Notes under the pieces: model-generated
The model's input: only the letters and a program-made list of their open reading frames with translations
Told to the model about the DNA's origin: nothing
Databases searched by the model: none
Shown: piece after piece, positions 9,681-17,793 of the stretch
Position numbering within the stretch: position 1 is the first letter of the stretch
Layout: each line of letters begins with the position of its first letter
Translations under genes and position numbers: made by a program
Assembly: GCF_024198175.1 (NCBI RefSeq)
Contig: NZ_JAJVKV010000001.1
Coordinates: forward strand, 1,488,001 to 1,552,000
Source: Pyxidicoccus xibeiensis
GTDB lineage: Bacteria > Myxococcota > Myxococcia > Myxococcales > Myxococcaceae
DNA: 64,000 nt
Direction: 5' to 3'

Positions 9681-12128
9681 ATGCGCACGCGTTGGTGGCT
9701 GTCCGCGCTCGTCGTCCTCGGAGTGCTCGCGCTCTGCGGCAGCTGGCTGCTCCGCGGCGGCGGCGCGCGTTCACCGCCGCAGGACACCGCCCAGGTGGCT
9801 CGCCCCGCGGATGCCGGACTCCCGGCACGTGCGCTCGTGGCACCTCGGACGCTGCGCCCCGATGCGGCGGGCCTGCGCATCCGCGGCACCGTGGTGGACG
9901 TGCGGGGCGAGCCCGTGGCCGGAGCCCACGTCTCCGCGTCGTGGCCGGAGCCCGGACAGACGCTGTCGGAGCTGCCCTGCCCCGAAGAGCCCCTGAAGGC
10001 CTTGCATGACGGAAGGGTTCCTCCCGAGGCCCGGGGCATGAAGCTCCCCGGCTGCATGGGGATGGCGAGCGGCCTCGTCCTGGAGCGCGTCACCGCGCGC
10101 GAGGGCGAAGCCCCCGTCCATGCCCAGGCCACCACCGCCGACGACGGCACCTTCGTCCTCGAAGGGCTGCCCGAAGGGCCCCTGGCGCTCTGGGTCCTCG
10201 CCGAGCACGGCGCGGTGCTGCACCCCGGCCTTCCCGCCGGCACCGAGGGCGTGAAGCTGGTGCTGGAGGAGGGCCGCGTGGTGGAGGGCCTCGTCCTGGG
10301 GGACGGCGCGCCCCTGGCCGGTGCCACGGTGACGGTGCTGCACGGCCCTCACACCCGCTTCTTCGACGCGACCACCGGCGCGGACGGCCGCTTCCGCGTC
10401 GGCCCGCTGCCGCACGGCGCCTTCTACGTCGTCGTCGCCCGCGAAGGCTGGCTCCCGGAGCTCGAGTTCGATGACGCGAAGCTGGAGGTGACACTCCACC
10501 GCCCGCACCCGCTCACCGGCCGCGTGCTGTCTGGAGGCGCCCCCGTCCCGGGCGTCGAGGTGCACGTGACTCCCGGAGAGAGCATTCCCAGCAACAGGGA
10601 CCGCACCGCCACTTCGGACGCCGAGGGGCGCTTCCGCTTCGTGCTCCCCTTGAGCGGCCAGCACACGCTCAGCGCCTCGCGCGACGGACGGTATGCGCTC
10701 GCCCGCGTGGAGCTGGGAGCAGCGCCTTCGCCCGAGGTCCTCCTGGAGCTGGGCAGCGCCCTCCATGTCGAGGGCCGCGTGTCCGACAGCGCGCGGCGGC
10801 CCGTGGCCGGCGCTCGGGTGTCCCTGTCGTCGTCGTCGACCGACGTCACGACGCTGGAGACCGTCACCGGCAAGGACGGCCGCTACCGGCTGGGCCCCGT
10901 GGAGCCCGGCGGCTGGCGCTTCTATTTGAAGGCCGACCGGTACGTCGACACGCGCCAGCCGCTGGAGCGCAAGCTCTCCGCGGGCATGGGCCCCGTGGAC
11001 TTCACCCTCGCCCGCGCCAGCTCCGTCACCGGCCGCGTCACCGACCCCGAGGGGCGCCCCCTGCCGGGCCTCGAGCTGTCGCTCGTGCGCCCCAAGCCCG
11101 AGGACTCGCTGGGCTTCCACGCGCCCCTGGAGCAGGCCTGGACGGACGAGGAGGGCCGCTTCATCCTCGACGCCAGCGCCCCCGGGAAATACCGCCTCAA
11201 GGTCTTCGACCAGCGCTTCCTCGGCGTGGACCTCCCCGTCCGGGCGCCCGCCAGGGACGTCCACGTCCGGATGCGCGCGGGGGCCTCCGTGAAGGGGACG
11301 GTGGTGGATGCGCACGGCCTGCCGGTGGACCAGTTCCGGGTGTTTCCGGACGCCAGGGGGCCGGAGGACGGCGCGGGCTCCCACCGTGAGGCGCACACCG
11401 ACGAGCAGGGGCGCTTCCACCTCCAGGGCGTGAAGCCCGGCGACTACGTGCTGCGGGCCTCGCGGGAGATGGGCGGCGTCAAGCGCGAGGCGTCGCGCGA
11501 GGTGAAGCTGGGTGACGGCGTCCATCCCGAGGTGGAGCTGCGGCTGGCCGCGGAGCGCACCCTGTCCGGCACAGTGGTGGACGGCGAGGGCAGGCCGCTC
11601 GAGGGCGCCTACCTCCGGGCCTGGCCACCCGAGCGCGGCAGGGTGCGCATCCGGGAAAGGCGCCTCGATGGCCGTCCCACTCCACCCTCGGGCAGCATCC
11701 CCACGGGCCCGGACGGCCGCTTCACCCTGCGCTACCTGACGGAGGCCGCGTATGACGTCGGCGTCTGGAAGCATGGCTACACCCTGGTCCCCGAGCGTTC
11801 GAAGGGGGCTCCGCTGGTGGACGGGGACCGGTTCGGCACAGGCCCGGACACGGGCCCGCTCCACATCGTCCTGGAGCGCAGGCCTCACGTCGTCGGCCGC
11901 GTGGTGGGCCCCGATGGCGCTCCTCTTCCCAGCTTCATCGCGAACAACGTCCCGGTGGAGGACGCGAATGGCGCCTTCGCGGTTCCCATGCAGGAGGATG
12001 GCCCCTTCATCCTCACCCTGTGGGCGGACGGCCTGGAGCGCCTGGAGCGACAGGTGGAGGCGTACTCGCGAGGGAAGGACCTGGACCTGGGCGTGCTGCG
12101 GATGACCGCCGACGCCGGGCAGGACTGA
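9681..12128 (+). CDS. Carboxypeptidase-regulatory-like repeat protein, paralogue C (modules 1-8 only)
   Basis: 815 residues from the ATG at 9681, preceded by GGAGAGAAGC; an in-frame ATG four codons earlier lies within that ribosome site and is less likely. It has an N-terminal anchor, then modules 1-8 in the standard order, including the cysteine pair of module 1. It stops right after the DLDLGVLRM segment that ends module 8 in its paralogues, followed by a short unrelated tail TADAGQD. Modules 9-11, present in B, D, F and G, are missing. The reading frame up to the stop is intact, so this looks like a stable short variant rather than a decaying gene. It follows B after 24 nt and is probably co-transcribed with A and B. 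Confidence 0.85.
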   Translation: MRTRWWLSALVVLGVLALCGSWLLRGGGARSPPQDTAQVARPADAGLPARALVAPRTLRPDAAGLRIRGTVVDVRGEPVAGAHVSASWPEPGQTLSELPCPEEPLKALHDGRVPPEARGMKLPGCMGMASGLVLERVTAREGEAPVHAQATTADDGTFVLEGLPEGPLALWVLAEHGAVLHPGLPAGTEGVKLVLEEGRVVEGLVLGDGAPLAGATVTVLHGPHTRFFDATTGADGRFRVGPLPHGAFYVVVAREGWLPELEFDDAKLEVTLHRPHPLTGRVLSGGAPVPGVEVHVTPGESIPSNRDRTATSDAEGRFRFVLPLSGQHTLSASRDGRYALARVELGAAPSPEVLLELGSALHVEGRVSDSARRPVAGARVSLSSSSTDVTTLETVTGKDGRYRLGPVEPGGWRFYLKADRYVDTRQPLERKLSAGMGPVDFTLARASSVTGRVTDPEGRPLPGLELSLVRPKPEDSLGFHAPLEQAWTDEEGRFILDASAPGKYRLKVFDQRFLGVDLPVRAPARDVHVRMRAGASVKGTVVDAHGLPVDQFRVFPDARGPEDGAGSHREAHTDEQGRFHLQGVKPGDYVLRASREMGGVKREASREVKLGDGVHPEVELRLAAERTLSGTVVDGEGRPLEGAYLRAWPPERGRVRIRERRLDGRPTPPSGSIPTGPDGRFTLRYLTEAAYDVGVWKHGYTLVPERSKGAPLVDGDRFGTGPDTGPLHIVLERRPHVVGRVVGPDGAPLPSFIANNVPVEDANGAFAVPMQEDGPFILTLWADGLERLERQVEAYSRGKDLDLGVLRMTADAGQD

Positions 12129-12141
12129 GCCCGCGCGCTTC

Positions 12142-12150
12142 TGCTATCCT
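12142..12150 (+). promoter_or_regulatory. Extended -10-like element upstream of paralogue D
   Basis: TGCTATCCT lies 31 nt before the ATG of paralogue D. It matches the element before paralogue A in sequence and in the following GTTGC, suggesting D starts a second transcription unit within the array. No convincing -35 is visible. Confidence 0.35.
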
Positions 12151-12181
12151 GTTGCGTCTGGCCCACGCTCTGGAGGGAAGC

Positions 12182-15100
12182 ATGCGCACGAGTCGGTGGC
12201 TGCTGGGACTCGCCGTCCTCGGAGTGCTCGCGCTCCTGGGGGTGTGGCTGCTCCTCGGAAGCGAGCCTCTCCAGGCCCCGGCTCCGGTGGCGCGCTCGGA
12301 GAAGCCTGCCCCGGCGCCCCAGACGCGGCGGCCCAGCGCGGGCCTGCGCATCCGAGGCACCGTGATGGATGAGCGCCTGGGGACGCCCGTGGCCGGAGCC
12401 CGCGTCTCCGCCACCTGGCCGGTGCCCGGACAGACGCTGTCGGAGCAGCACTGCGTCGAGGAGGTCCTACGGCCGGACCGCTTCCATCCGGACAAGAGGC
12501 TCTCCGAGTGCCTGGAACGGCTGCATGACGTCCTCCTGAAGCGCGTCGCCGCGCGCGAGGGAGAGGCGCCCCTCTACGCCGAGGCCACCACCGCCACGGA
12601 CGGCACCTTCGTCCTCGAGGGGCTCCCCGAAGGCCCGCTGGCGCTCTGGGCGCTGGGGGAGCACGGGGCGGTGCTGCGCTCCGGCATCCCCGCGGGCACC
12701 GACGGCGTGAAGCTCATCCTGGGGAAGGGCGAGGTGGTGGAGGGCCTCGTCGAGGCGGAGGACGACGCGCCGCTGGCCGGTGCCACGGTGACGGTGTTCG
12801 ACGCCCGTCACACCCGCTTCTTCGACGCGACCTCCGGCGCGGACGGCCACTTCCGTATCGGCCCGGTGCCACCCGGTCCCCTCGTCGCCTTCGTCTCCCA
12901 CGAGGGCAAACCCCTCGCGCTCGCGGTGGCCAGCGCGAGGCCCTGGAACCTGCACGGCCATCACGCGCTCACCGGCCGCGTGCTGTCCGGCGGAGCCCCC
13001 GTGCAGGGCGCCGAGGTCCGCGTGAGCCGGGGCGACGACCTCCCGGATACCCGCGCCCGCCTGACCCCCACGGACGCGCAGGGCCGCTTCACCTTCCAGC
13101 TGCCCTCGGCGGACGGGTACACGCTCAGCGCGTCGAGCGACGGACGGTATGCGCTCGCCCGCGTGCAGTTGGAGGGCTCCACGCCTCCGCCCGAGGTCGT
13201 CCTGGAGCCGGGCAGCGCCCTCCACGTCGAGGGCCGCGTGTCCGACGACGGGCGGCGGCCCGTGGCCGGGGCTCGCGTGGCCCTGGTCTCGCCGCGGGGC
13301 CTCCACCCGGTGGCGGAGACGCTCACCGGCGAGGACGGGCGCTACCGCCTGGGCCCCGTGGAGCCCGGCACCTGGCGCTTCGAGGTGGAGTCCCGCCGGC
13401 ACCTCGCCTCGAAGGAGCCGCTGCAGCGCGAGCTCACCCGGGACACGGGCCCCGTGGACCTCACCCTCACCCGCGCCAGCTCCGTCGCCGGCCGCGTCAC
13501 CGACCCCAAGGGGCAGCCGCTGCCGGGGCTCGCGCTGTCCCTCGTGCGGCCCACCCCGGAGGGCGACGCGCTCCAGGACGAGGCCCGGACGGACGAGGAC
13601 GGCCGCTTCCTCCTGAGGGCCGACACCGCCGGGGACCATCGCATCGACGTCAGGGAGTCTCGCCAGCTGCGCACGCCCTTCCCGGTCCGCGCGCCGGCCG
13701 AGGACGTCCACCTCTCGCTGCGACCGGGCGCAGCCGTGAAGGGAGTGGTGCTGGATGCGGATGGAGTCCCGCTGACGGACTGCTGGGTGGAGCTCCAGGA
13801 CCCGGCACAGGGCGCGAAGCCGGAGCTCCCTCACCCCGAGCCCACCGATGCGACAGGGCGCTTCCACGTCCGAGGAGTGAAGGCCGGCCGTTACGTGCTG
13901 TGGGCCGCGCGGGCATTCCAGGGGCTCGCCCACCGGACCTCGCGGGAGGTGGACCTGCGTGCGGGAGAACCCCTGGAGGTGACACTGAAGATGCCGCCGG
14001 AGCGCACCCTGTCCGGCCTCGTGGTGGACCACGCCGGCAGGCCCGTCGACCGGGCGTACCTCCAGGTCCGCCTCCCCTCGGAGAACAGTCCCCACGACTC
14101 CAGGCACATCGTCACGGGCCCGGACGGCCGCTTCACCGTGTGGCACCTGACGGAGCCCGCCTACGACGTGGCCGTGTCGAAGGAAGGCCACACCTTCTCG
14201 GCCGAGCGCTCGAAGGGAGGCCAGCGTGTGGACGGGGCGGACTGGCTTCGCGTCGGCGCGGACACGGCCCAGGTGAGGCTGGTGATGAAGCGGCACCCCC
14301 ACGTCATCGGACGGCTGGTGGGACCCGACGGTGCGCCCCTCCCGTGGTTCCAGGTGTCCGACCGGCGCGTGTCGGGCACGGCCGGCGCCTTCGCCCTGCC
14401 CATCGACGCGCTGCCACGCCCCATCGTGCTCCTCTTCCGGGCCCGGGGCATGAGCCCGCTGGTGCGCCAGGTGAGCCTCCGCGACGACGGACGGGACGTG
14501 GACCTGGGCGAGCTGCGGATGACGCCGCGCCTCGAGGTCCGTGGCCGGGTGGTGGACGCGGAGACGTCGCTGCCGGTGCAGGGCGCCTTCATCAGGCCCC
14601 TGGTGAAGCGCGGCTACAACGAACATGGCGACGAGGAAGAGGTGCCGCGCGGTGGGGACTCGGCCGCGGACGGCTCCTTCAAGGTGGGCCCCCTGGACCC
14701 GGGCCCCCTCATCCTCGTCGTGAGCGCCAGGGGCCGCTACCGGGAGCAGCGCCTCACCGTGGAGGCGGGCGCGAAGGAGGAGGTGACGGTGAGGCTGGAC
14801 CCGGGCCCCCGCGTGGAGTTGACGGTGATGGACGGCCAGGGCCCCATCCCCGAAGCCTCGGTCCGCTTCGCAGAGGACTCCGACTCCGTCCCCTCCCGCA
14901 TCGACGAGAGAGGCCCGCTCGTCCAGGACATCTTCGACTCACCCCGGCTCGGCACCGTCAAGGAGGGGCGGCTCGTCCAGCGCGGACTGGAGCCGGGCCC
15001 CTACACGATTGTGGTGAGGGCCCCGGGAGAAGCAGAGAGCGGGCGGCTCCGGTTCCTTCCCCAGCGCGTGGTGCTGCCCGCCAGCGGCGCGGTCCAGCTC

Positions 15101-15427
15101 ACCTTCAAGGAGGTGGTGGGAGGCGCCACGCTGAAGCTGCGCGTTCCGGACGGCGCCAGCCGGAGCGTGTTGCTCGTCCAGGGAAGCGTGCGTCCGCCCG
15201 AGACCGCCGCGGGCCTGTTCCACCTGTCTCGCGAGGGGTGGATGTCCGCGGACTCCGCGGGCGAGGCCACCTTCCACCACGTCCCCGAGGGCCGGGTGAC
15301 CCTCCTCCTTCGCAACCCGGCCTCCCCGAAGCAGCTCCACGTCGAGGAGCTGGACGTCCCCGCCAGTGGCACGGTGTCACGCGAGCTGAACCCGGTGTGG
15401 CGTTCACTCGACGCCACGGCGTTCTAG
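12182..15427 (+). CDS. Carboxypeptidase-regulatory-like repeat protein, paralogue D (11 modules)
   Basis: 1081 residues from the ATG at 12182 with GGAGGGAAGC directly upstream. The open frame extends back into gene C, but that part is its shadow. N-terminal hydrophobic anchor (LLGLAVLGVLALLGVWLLL), then eleven modules. Module 1 differs from A-C around the cysteines (SEQHC ... LSEC), so the loop between them is the most variable part of the family. Module 10 contains a longer insertion than in B. The C-terminal module ends in VEELDVPASGTVSRELNPVW, the family signature. It is more divergent from A-C than those are from each other, suggesting an older duplication. Expected location is the cell envelope, periplasm-facing. 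Confidence 0.86.
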   Translation: MRTSRWLLGLAVLGVLALLGVWLLLGSEPLQAPAPVARSEKPAPAPQTRRPSAGLRIRGTVMDERLGTPVAGARVSATWPVPGQTLSEQHCVEEVLRPDRFHPDKRLSECLERLHDVLLKRVAAREGEAPLYAEATTATDGTFVLEGLPEGPLALWALGEHGAVLRSGIPAGTDGVKLILGKGEVVEGLVEAEDDAPLAGATVTVFDARHTRFFDATSGADGHFRIGPVPPGPLVAFVSHEGKPLALAVASARPWNLHGHHALTGRVLSGGAPVQGAEVRVSRGDDLPDTRARLTPTDAQGRFTFQLPSADGYTLSASSDGRYALARVQLEGSTPPPEVVLEPGSALHVEGRVSDDGRRPVAGARVALVSPRGLHPVAETLTGEDGRYRLGPVEPGTWRFEVESRRHLASKEPLQRELTRDTGPVDLTLTRASSVAGRVTDPKGQPLPGLALSLVRPTPEGDALQDEARTDEDGRFLLRADTAGDHRIDVRESRQLRTPFPVRAPAEDVHLSLRPGAAVKGVVLDADGVPLTDCWVELQDPAQGAKPELPHPEPTDATGRFHVRGVKAGRYVLWAARAFQGLAHRTSREVDLRAGEPLEVTLKMPPERTLSGLVVDHAGRPVDRAYLQVRLPSENSPHDSRHIVTGPDGRFTVWHLTEPAYDVAVSKEGHTFSAERSKGGQRVDGADWLRVGADTAQVRLVMKRHPHVIGRLVGPDGAPLPWFQVSDRRVSGTAGAFALPIDALPRPIVLLFRARGMSPLVRQVSLRDDGRDVDLGELRMTPRLEVRGRVVDAETSLPVQGAFIRPLVKRGYNEHGDEEEVPRGGDSAADGSFKVGPLDPGPLILVVSARGRYREQRLTVEAGAKEEVTVRLDPGPRVELTVMDGQGPIPEASVRFAEDSDSVPSRIDERGPLVQDIFDSPRLGTVKEGRLVQRGLEPGPYTIVVRAPGEAESGRLRFLPQRVVLPASGAVQLTFKEVVGGATLKLRVPDGASRSVLLVQGSVRPPETAAGLFHLSREGWMSADSAGEATFHHVPEGRVTLLLRNPASPKQLHVEELDVPASGTVSRELNPVWRSLDATAF

Positions 15428-15480
15428 TTGGACCGACCCGCATTCCCATGACGGCTGTGGCTCGATACGAGAGGGGAACC

Positions 15481-16452
15481 ATGCACACGACACGACGAAG
15501 CAGGCTCGGGCTCGTCGTCCTCTGGGCGCTCGCACTTCCAGGCGCGGGGCTGTTGCTCGGAAGCGCGCCGCCCCAGCCCCGCGTCCCTTTGACGCGCGGC
15601 AAGGTGATTGACGCGGAGACGTCCGAGCCGGTGCAGGGCGCCATCGTCTTCGTCGCGCGAACGGCCGGGGCCCCCACCGACAAGGCACCCCGCAGCGAGC
15701 CGTACGTCGTGGAGACGGCGGAGGACGGCTCCTTCAGCTTGTTCTACCGGCGCCAGCCGCCGTTCACCCTCGAAGTGTTCGCCCCCCGCCGCTACCCCCC
15801 GCAGCGCATCCTCGTGACGTCCGTGTCCGAGCCGCTGACGGTGACGCTGGACCCGGGCCCGGGCCTGGAGGTGACGGTGCTGGACCGCCACGGCCAGCCT
15901 CGTGAGGCGGTTGTCACCTTCATCATGGGCGAGCTCGACCACCACTTCACTCCGGCCGCGGTCACCCGGGGAGGCCGGGTCGTCCAGCGTGCGCTGACGC
16001 CGGGCCTCTACACGGTGACGGCCTCGGCGCTCGACTCCGCGATGAAGGTCCAGAGCCCGACCTGGTTCCTTCCCCAGCACGTGATGGTGCTCACGCACGG
16101 GGTGCTCCCCATCGTCTTCAAGGAAGCCGTGGGAGGCGCGACGGTGAAGCTGCGCCTCCCCGAGGAGGGAGGGGCCCTGACGCTGCTCGTCCCCGGGAGC
16201 ATTCCCCCGCTTCGACGGCTCTGGGACTTGAGGTCTCTGGAGCATCTGGAGCTGCCCTCTGAGAAGCTCGGGTCCGAGGCCACCTGGTTCCATGTACCCG
16301 AGGGCCGCGCCACCCTCATCCACGTCGGTAGCACCGACCCGATGAAGCGGGGCCGCCCCATTCACGTGGAGGAGCTGGACATCCCCGCCAGCGGGACGGT
16401 GTCACGCGAGCTACACCCGGTGTGGCGGCAATTCGACGTGGAGTCGCCGTAA
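15481..16452 (+). CDS. Short paralogue E: anchor plus modules 9-11 only
   Basis: 323 residues from the ATG at 15481 with GAGAGGGGAACC upstream. The frame stays open far upstream but that part is a shadow of D. The N-terminus (MHTTRRSRLGLVV...) is a hydrophobic export/anchor segment like the family's. The mature part begins at once with GKVIDAETSEPVQGA, which is the start of module 9 in B and D, and continues through modules 10 and 11 to VEELDIPASGTVSRELHPVW. Modules 1-8 and the cysteine pair are absent. It is therefore the counterpart of the part missing from paralogue C. The gene follows D after 53 nt. It may be an internal-deletion derivative of a full-length copy, and its intact frame suggests it is expressed. 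Confidence 0.83.
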   Translation: MHTTRRSRLGLVVLWALALPGAGLLLGSAPPQPRVPLTRGKVIDAETSEPVQGAIVFVARTAGAPTDKAPRSEPYVVETAEDGSFSLFYRRQPPFTLEVFAPRRYPPQRILVTSVSEPLTVTLDPGPGLEVTVLDRHGQPREAVVTFIMGELDHHFTPAAVTRGGRVVQRALTPGLYTVTASALDSAMKVQSPTWFLPQHVMVLTHGVLPIVFKEAVGGATVKLRLPEEGGALTLLVPGSIPPLRRLWDLRSLEHLELPSEKLGSEATWFHVPEGRATLIHVGSTDPMKRGRPIHVEELDIPASGTVSRELHPVWRQFDVESP

Positions 16453-16539
16453 AGGGCAGGTCCGTGTCGACCACCCGCCTGTGTGCGGGGCCGGAAAATC
16501 GGGCGCCAGGTCAGCTTCGGGTACGGTTGACGAAGCCCC

Positions 16540-17793
16540 ATGCCCTTCAAGTTCGTCCACGCCGCGGACCTCCACCTGGACACGCCGTTCCGGGGGGTGG
16601 CCTCCCACGGGCCGCTGCTCGGCCGCTTCCAGGACTCCACCTTCCGTGCGCTCACGCGCATCGTCGACCTGTGCCTGCGCGAGCGCGTGGCCTTCCTGCT
16701 GCTCGCGGGGGACTTGTTCGACGTGAAGGACCGCTCGGTGCGCGCGCGCCTGGCGCTGCGCCGCGAGCTGGCCCGCCTGGACTCCGCCGGAGTCCAGTCC
16801 TTCATCGTCCACGGCAACCATGACCCGCTGAGCGGGGACACCGGCACGCTGGGCCTGCCCGCGTCGGTGAAGGTGTTCGGCCCGGACTGGGAAGAGGTGG
16901 AGGTGCGGCGAGAGGGCCGGCGCCTGTGCCGCGTGCAGGGCATCTCCTATCCGGACGTGGAGGTGCGCGATGACTTGTCCGCGCGCTACCGCCGAACGGA
17001 AGAGGGCTTCACGGTGGGGCTGCTGCACGCCAACCTGGGCGGCGCGGAGGGCCATGCCAACTACGCGCCCTGCACGGCGGCGGGCCTGGGCTCACGCGGG
17101 CTGGACTACTGGGCGCTGGGCCACGTGCACACGCGCGCCGAGCACGCGCTGCCTGGCGGCGGCGTGGCGGTGTACCCGGGCAACCCGCAGGGCCGGCACG
17201 CCAACGAGGCCGGTGAGCGCGGCTGCATGCTCGTCGAAATCGAGGACGGCGGCATGCGGCGGCGCTTCGTCCCGGTGGACGGCGTGCGCTGGCACAAGCT
17301 CGAGCTGCCATTGTCTGGCATTGGCACGCTGGACGGGCTGCTGGCCACCGCGTGCGAGGCGGTGGAGGCGCAGTGCGCGGCGGAGCTGGACGGCCATGCG
17401 GTGCGGCTCACCCTCACCGGCCGGGGCCCGCTGCACCGCGAGCTGGCGCGGCCCGGCGCGCTGGCGCAGCTGGAGACGGACCTTCGCGAGCGCCTGGCCC
17501 GAGGCCACCCGCCCGTGCTGCTGGAGTCGCTGCGCGACGGCACGCGCCCGGAGCTGGACCTGGAGGCGCTGCGGGCCGAGGGCGGCTTCGCGCGCACGCT
17601 GCTGGACGAGGCGCGCTTCCTGGCGGAGAGCCCGGAGGAGCTGGCGCGGCTGTGGGAGCAGGAGGCGCTGGGCAGCCTGGGCCAGCGGCTGAAGCGGCTG
17701 GGCGTGGACGTGCTGGAGGCGCCCCGGCCGGAGTGGGTGGTGGGCGCGGGGCTGCACGGGGTGGAGTCGCTGCACGAGGAGGACGCGTCATGA
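16540..17793 (+). CDS. Metallophosphoesterase, DNA repair exonuclease (SbcD/YhaO type)
   Basis: 417 residues with the full set of calcineurin-type phosphoesterase motifs: ADLHLD (D10, H12), GDLFD (58-61), GNHD (92-95), a His at 163 (GLLHANLG) and GHVH (194-197). These bind two metal ions in Mre11/SbcD nucleases. The C-terminal ~150 residues are the capping/partner-binding region. Its stop codon overlaps the start of the ATPase gene that follows (ATGA), the usual pairing of a YhaO-type nuclease with a YhaN-type ATPase. Together they should form an Mre11-Rad50-like complex acting on DNA ends in the cytoplasm. A TACGGT about 15 nt before the ATG may be a -10. Function is by family; substrate is inferred. 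Confidence 0.88.
   Translation: MPFKFVHAADLHLDTPFRGVASHGPLLGRFQDSTFRALTRIVDLCLRERVAFLLLAGDLFDVKDRSVRARLALRRELARLDSAGVQSFIVHGNHDPLSGDTGTLGLPASVKVFGPDWEEVEVRREGRRLCRVQGISYPDVEVRDDLSARYRRTEEGFTVGLLHANLGGAEGHANYAPCTAAGLGSRGLDYWALGHVHTRAEHALPGGGVAVYPGNPQGRHANEAGERGCMLVEIEDGGMRRRFVPVDGVRWHKLELPLSGIGTLDGLLATACEAVEAQCAAELDGHAVRLTLTGRGPLHRELARPGALAQLETDLRERLARGHPPVLLESLRDGTRPELDLEALRAEGGFARTLLDEARFLAESPEELARLWEQEALGSLGQRLKRLGVDVLEAPRPEWVVGAGLHGVESLHEEDAS

Noticed and set aside
13900-15480. Upstream extension of paralogue E
   Set aside because: This stretch is an out-of-frame reading of D; the export segment, ribosome site and family similarity begin at 15481.
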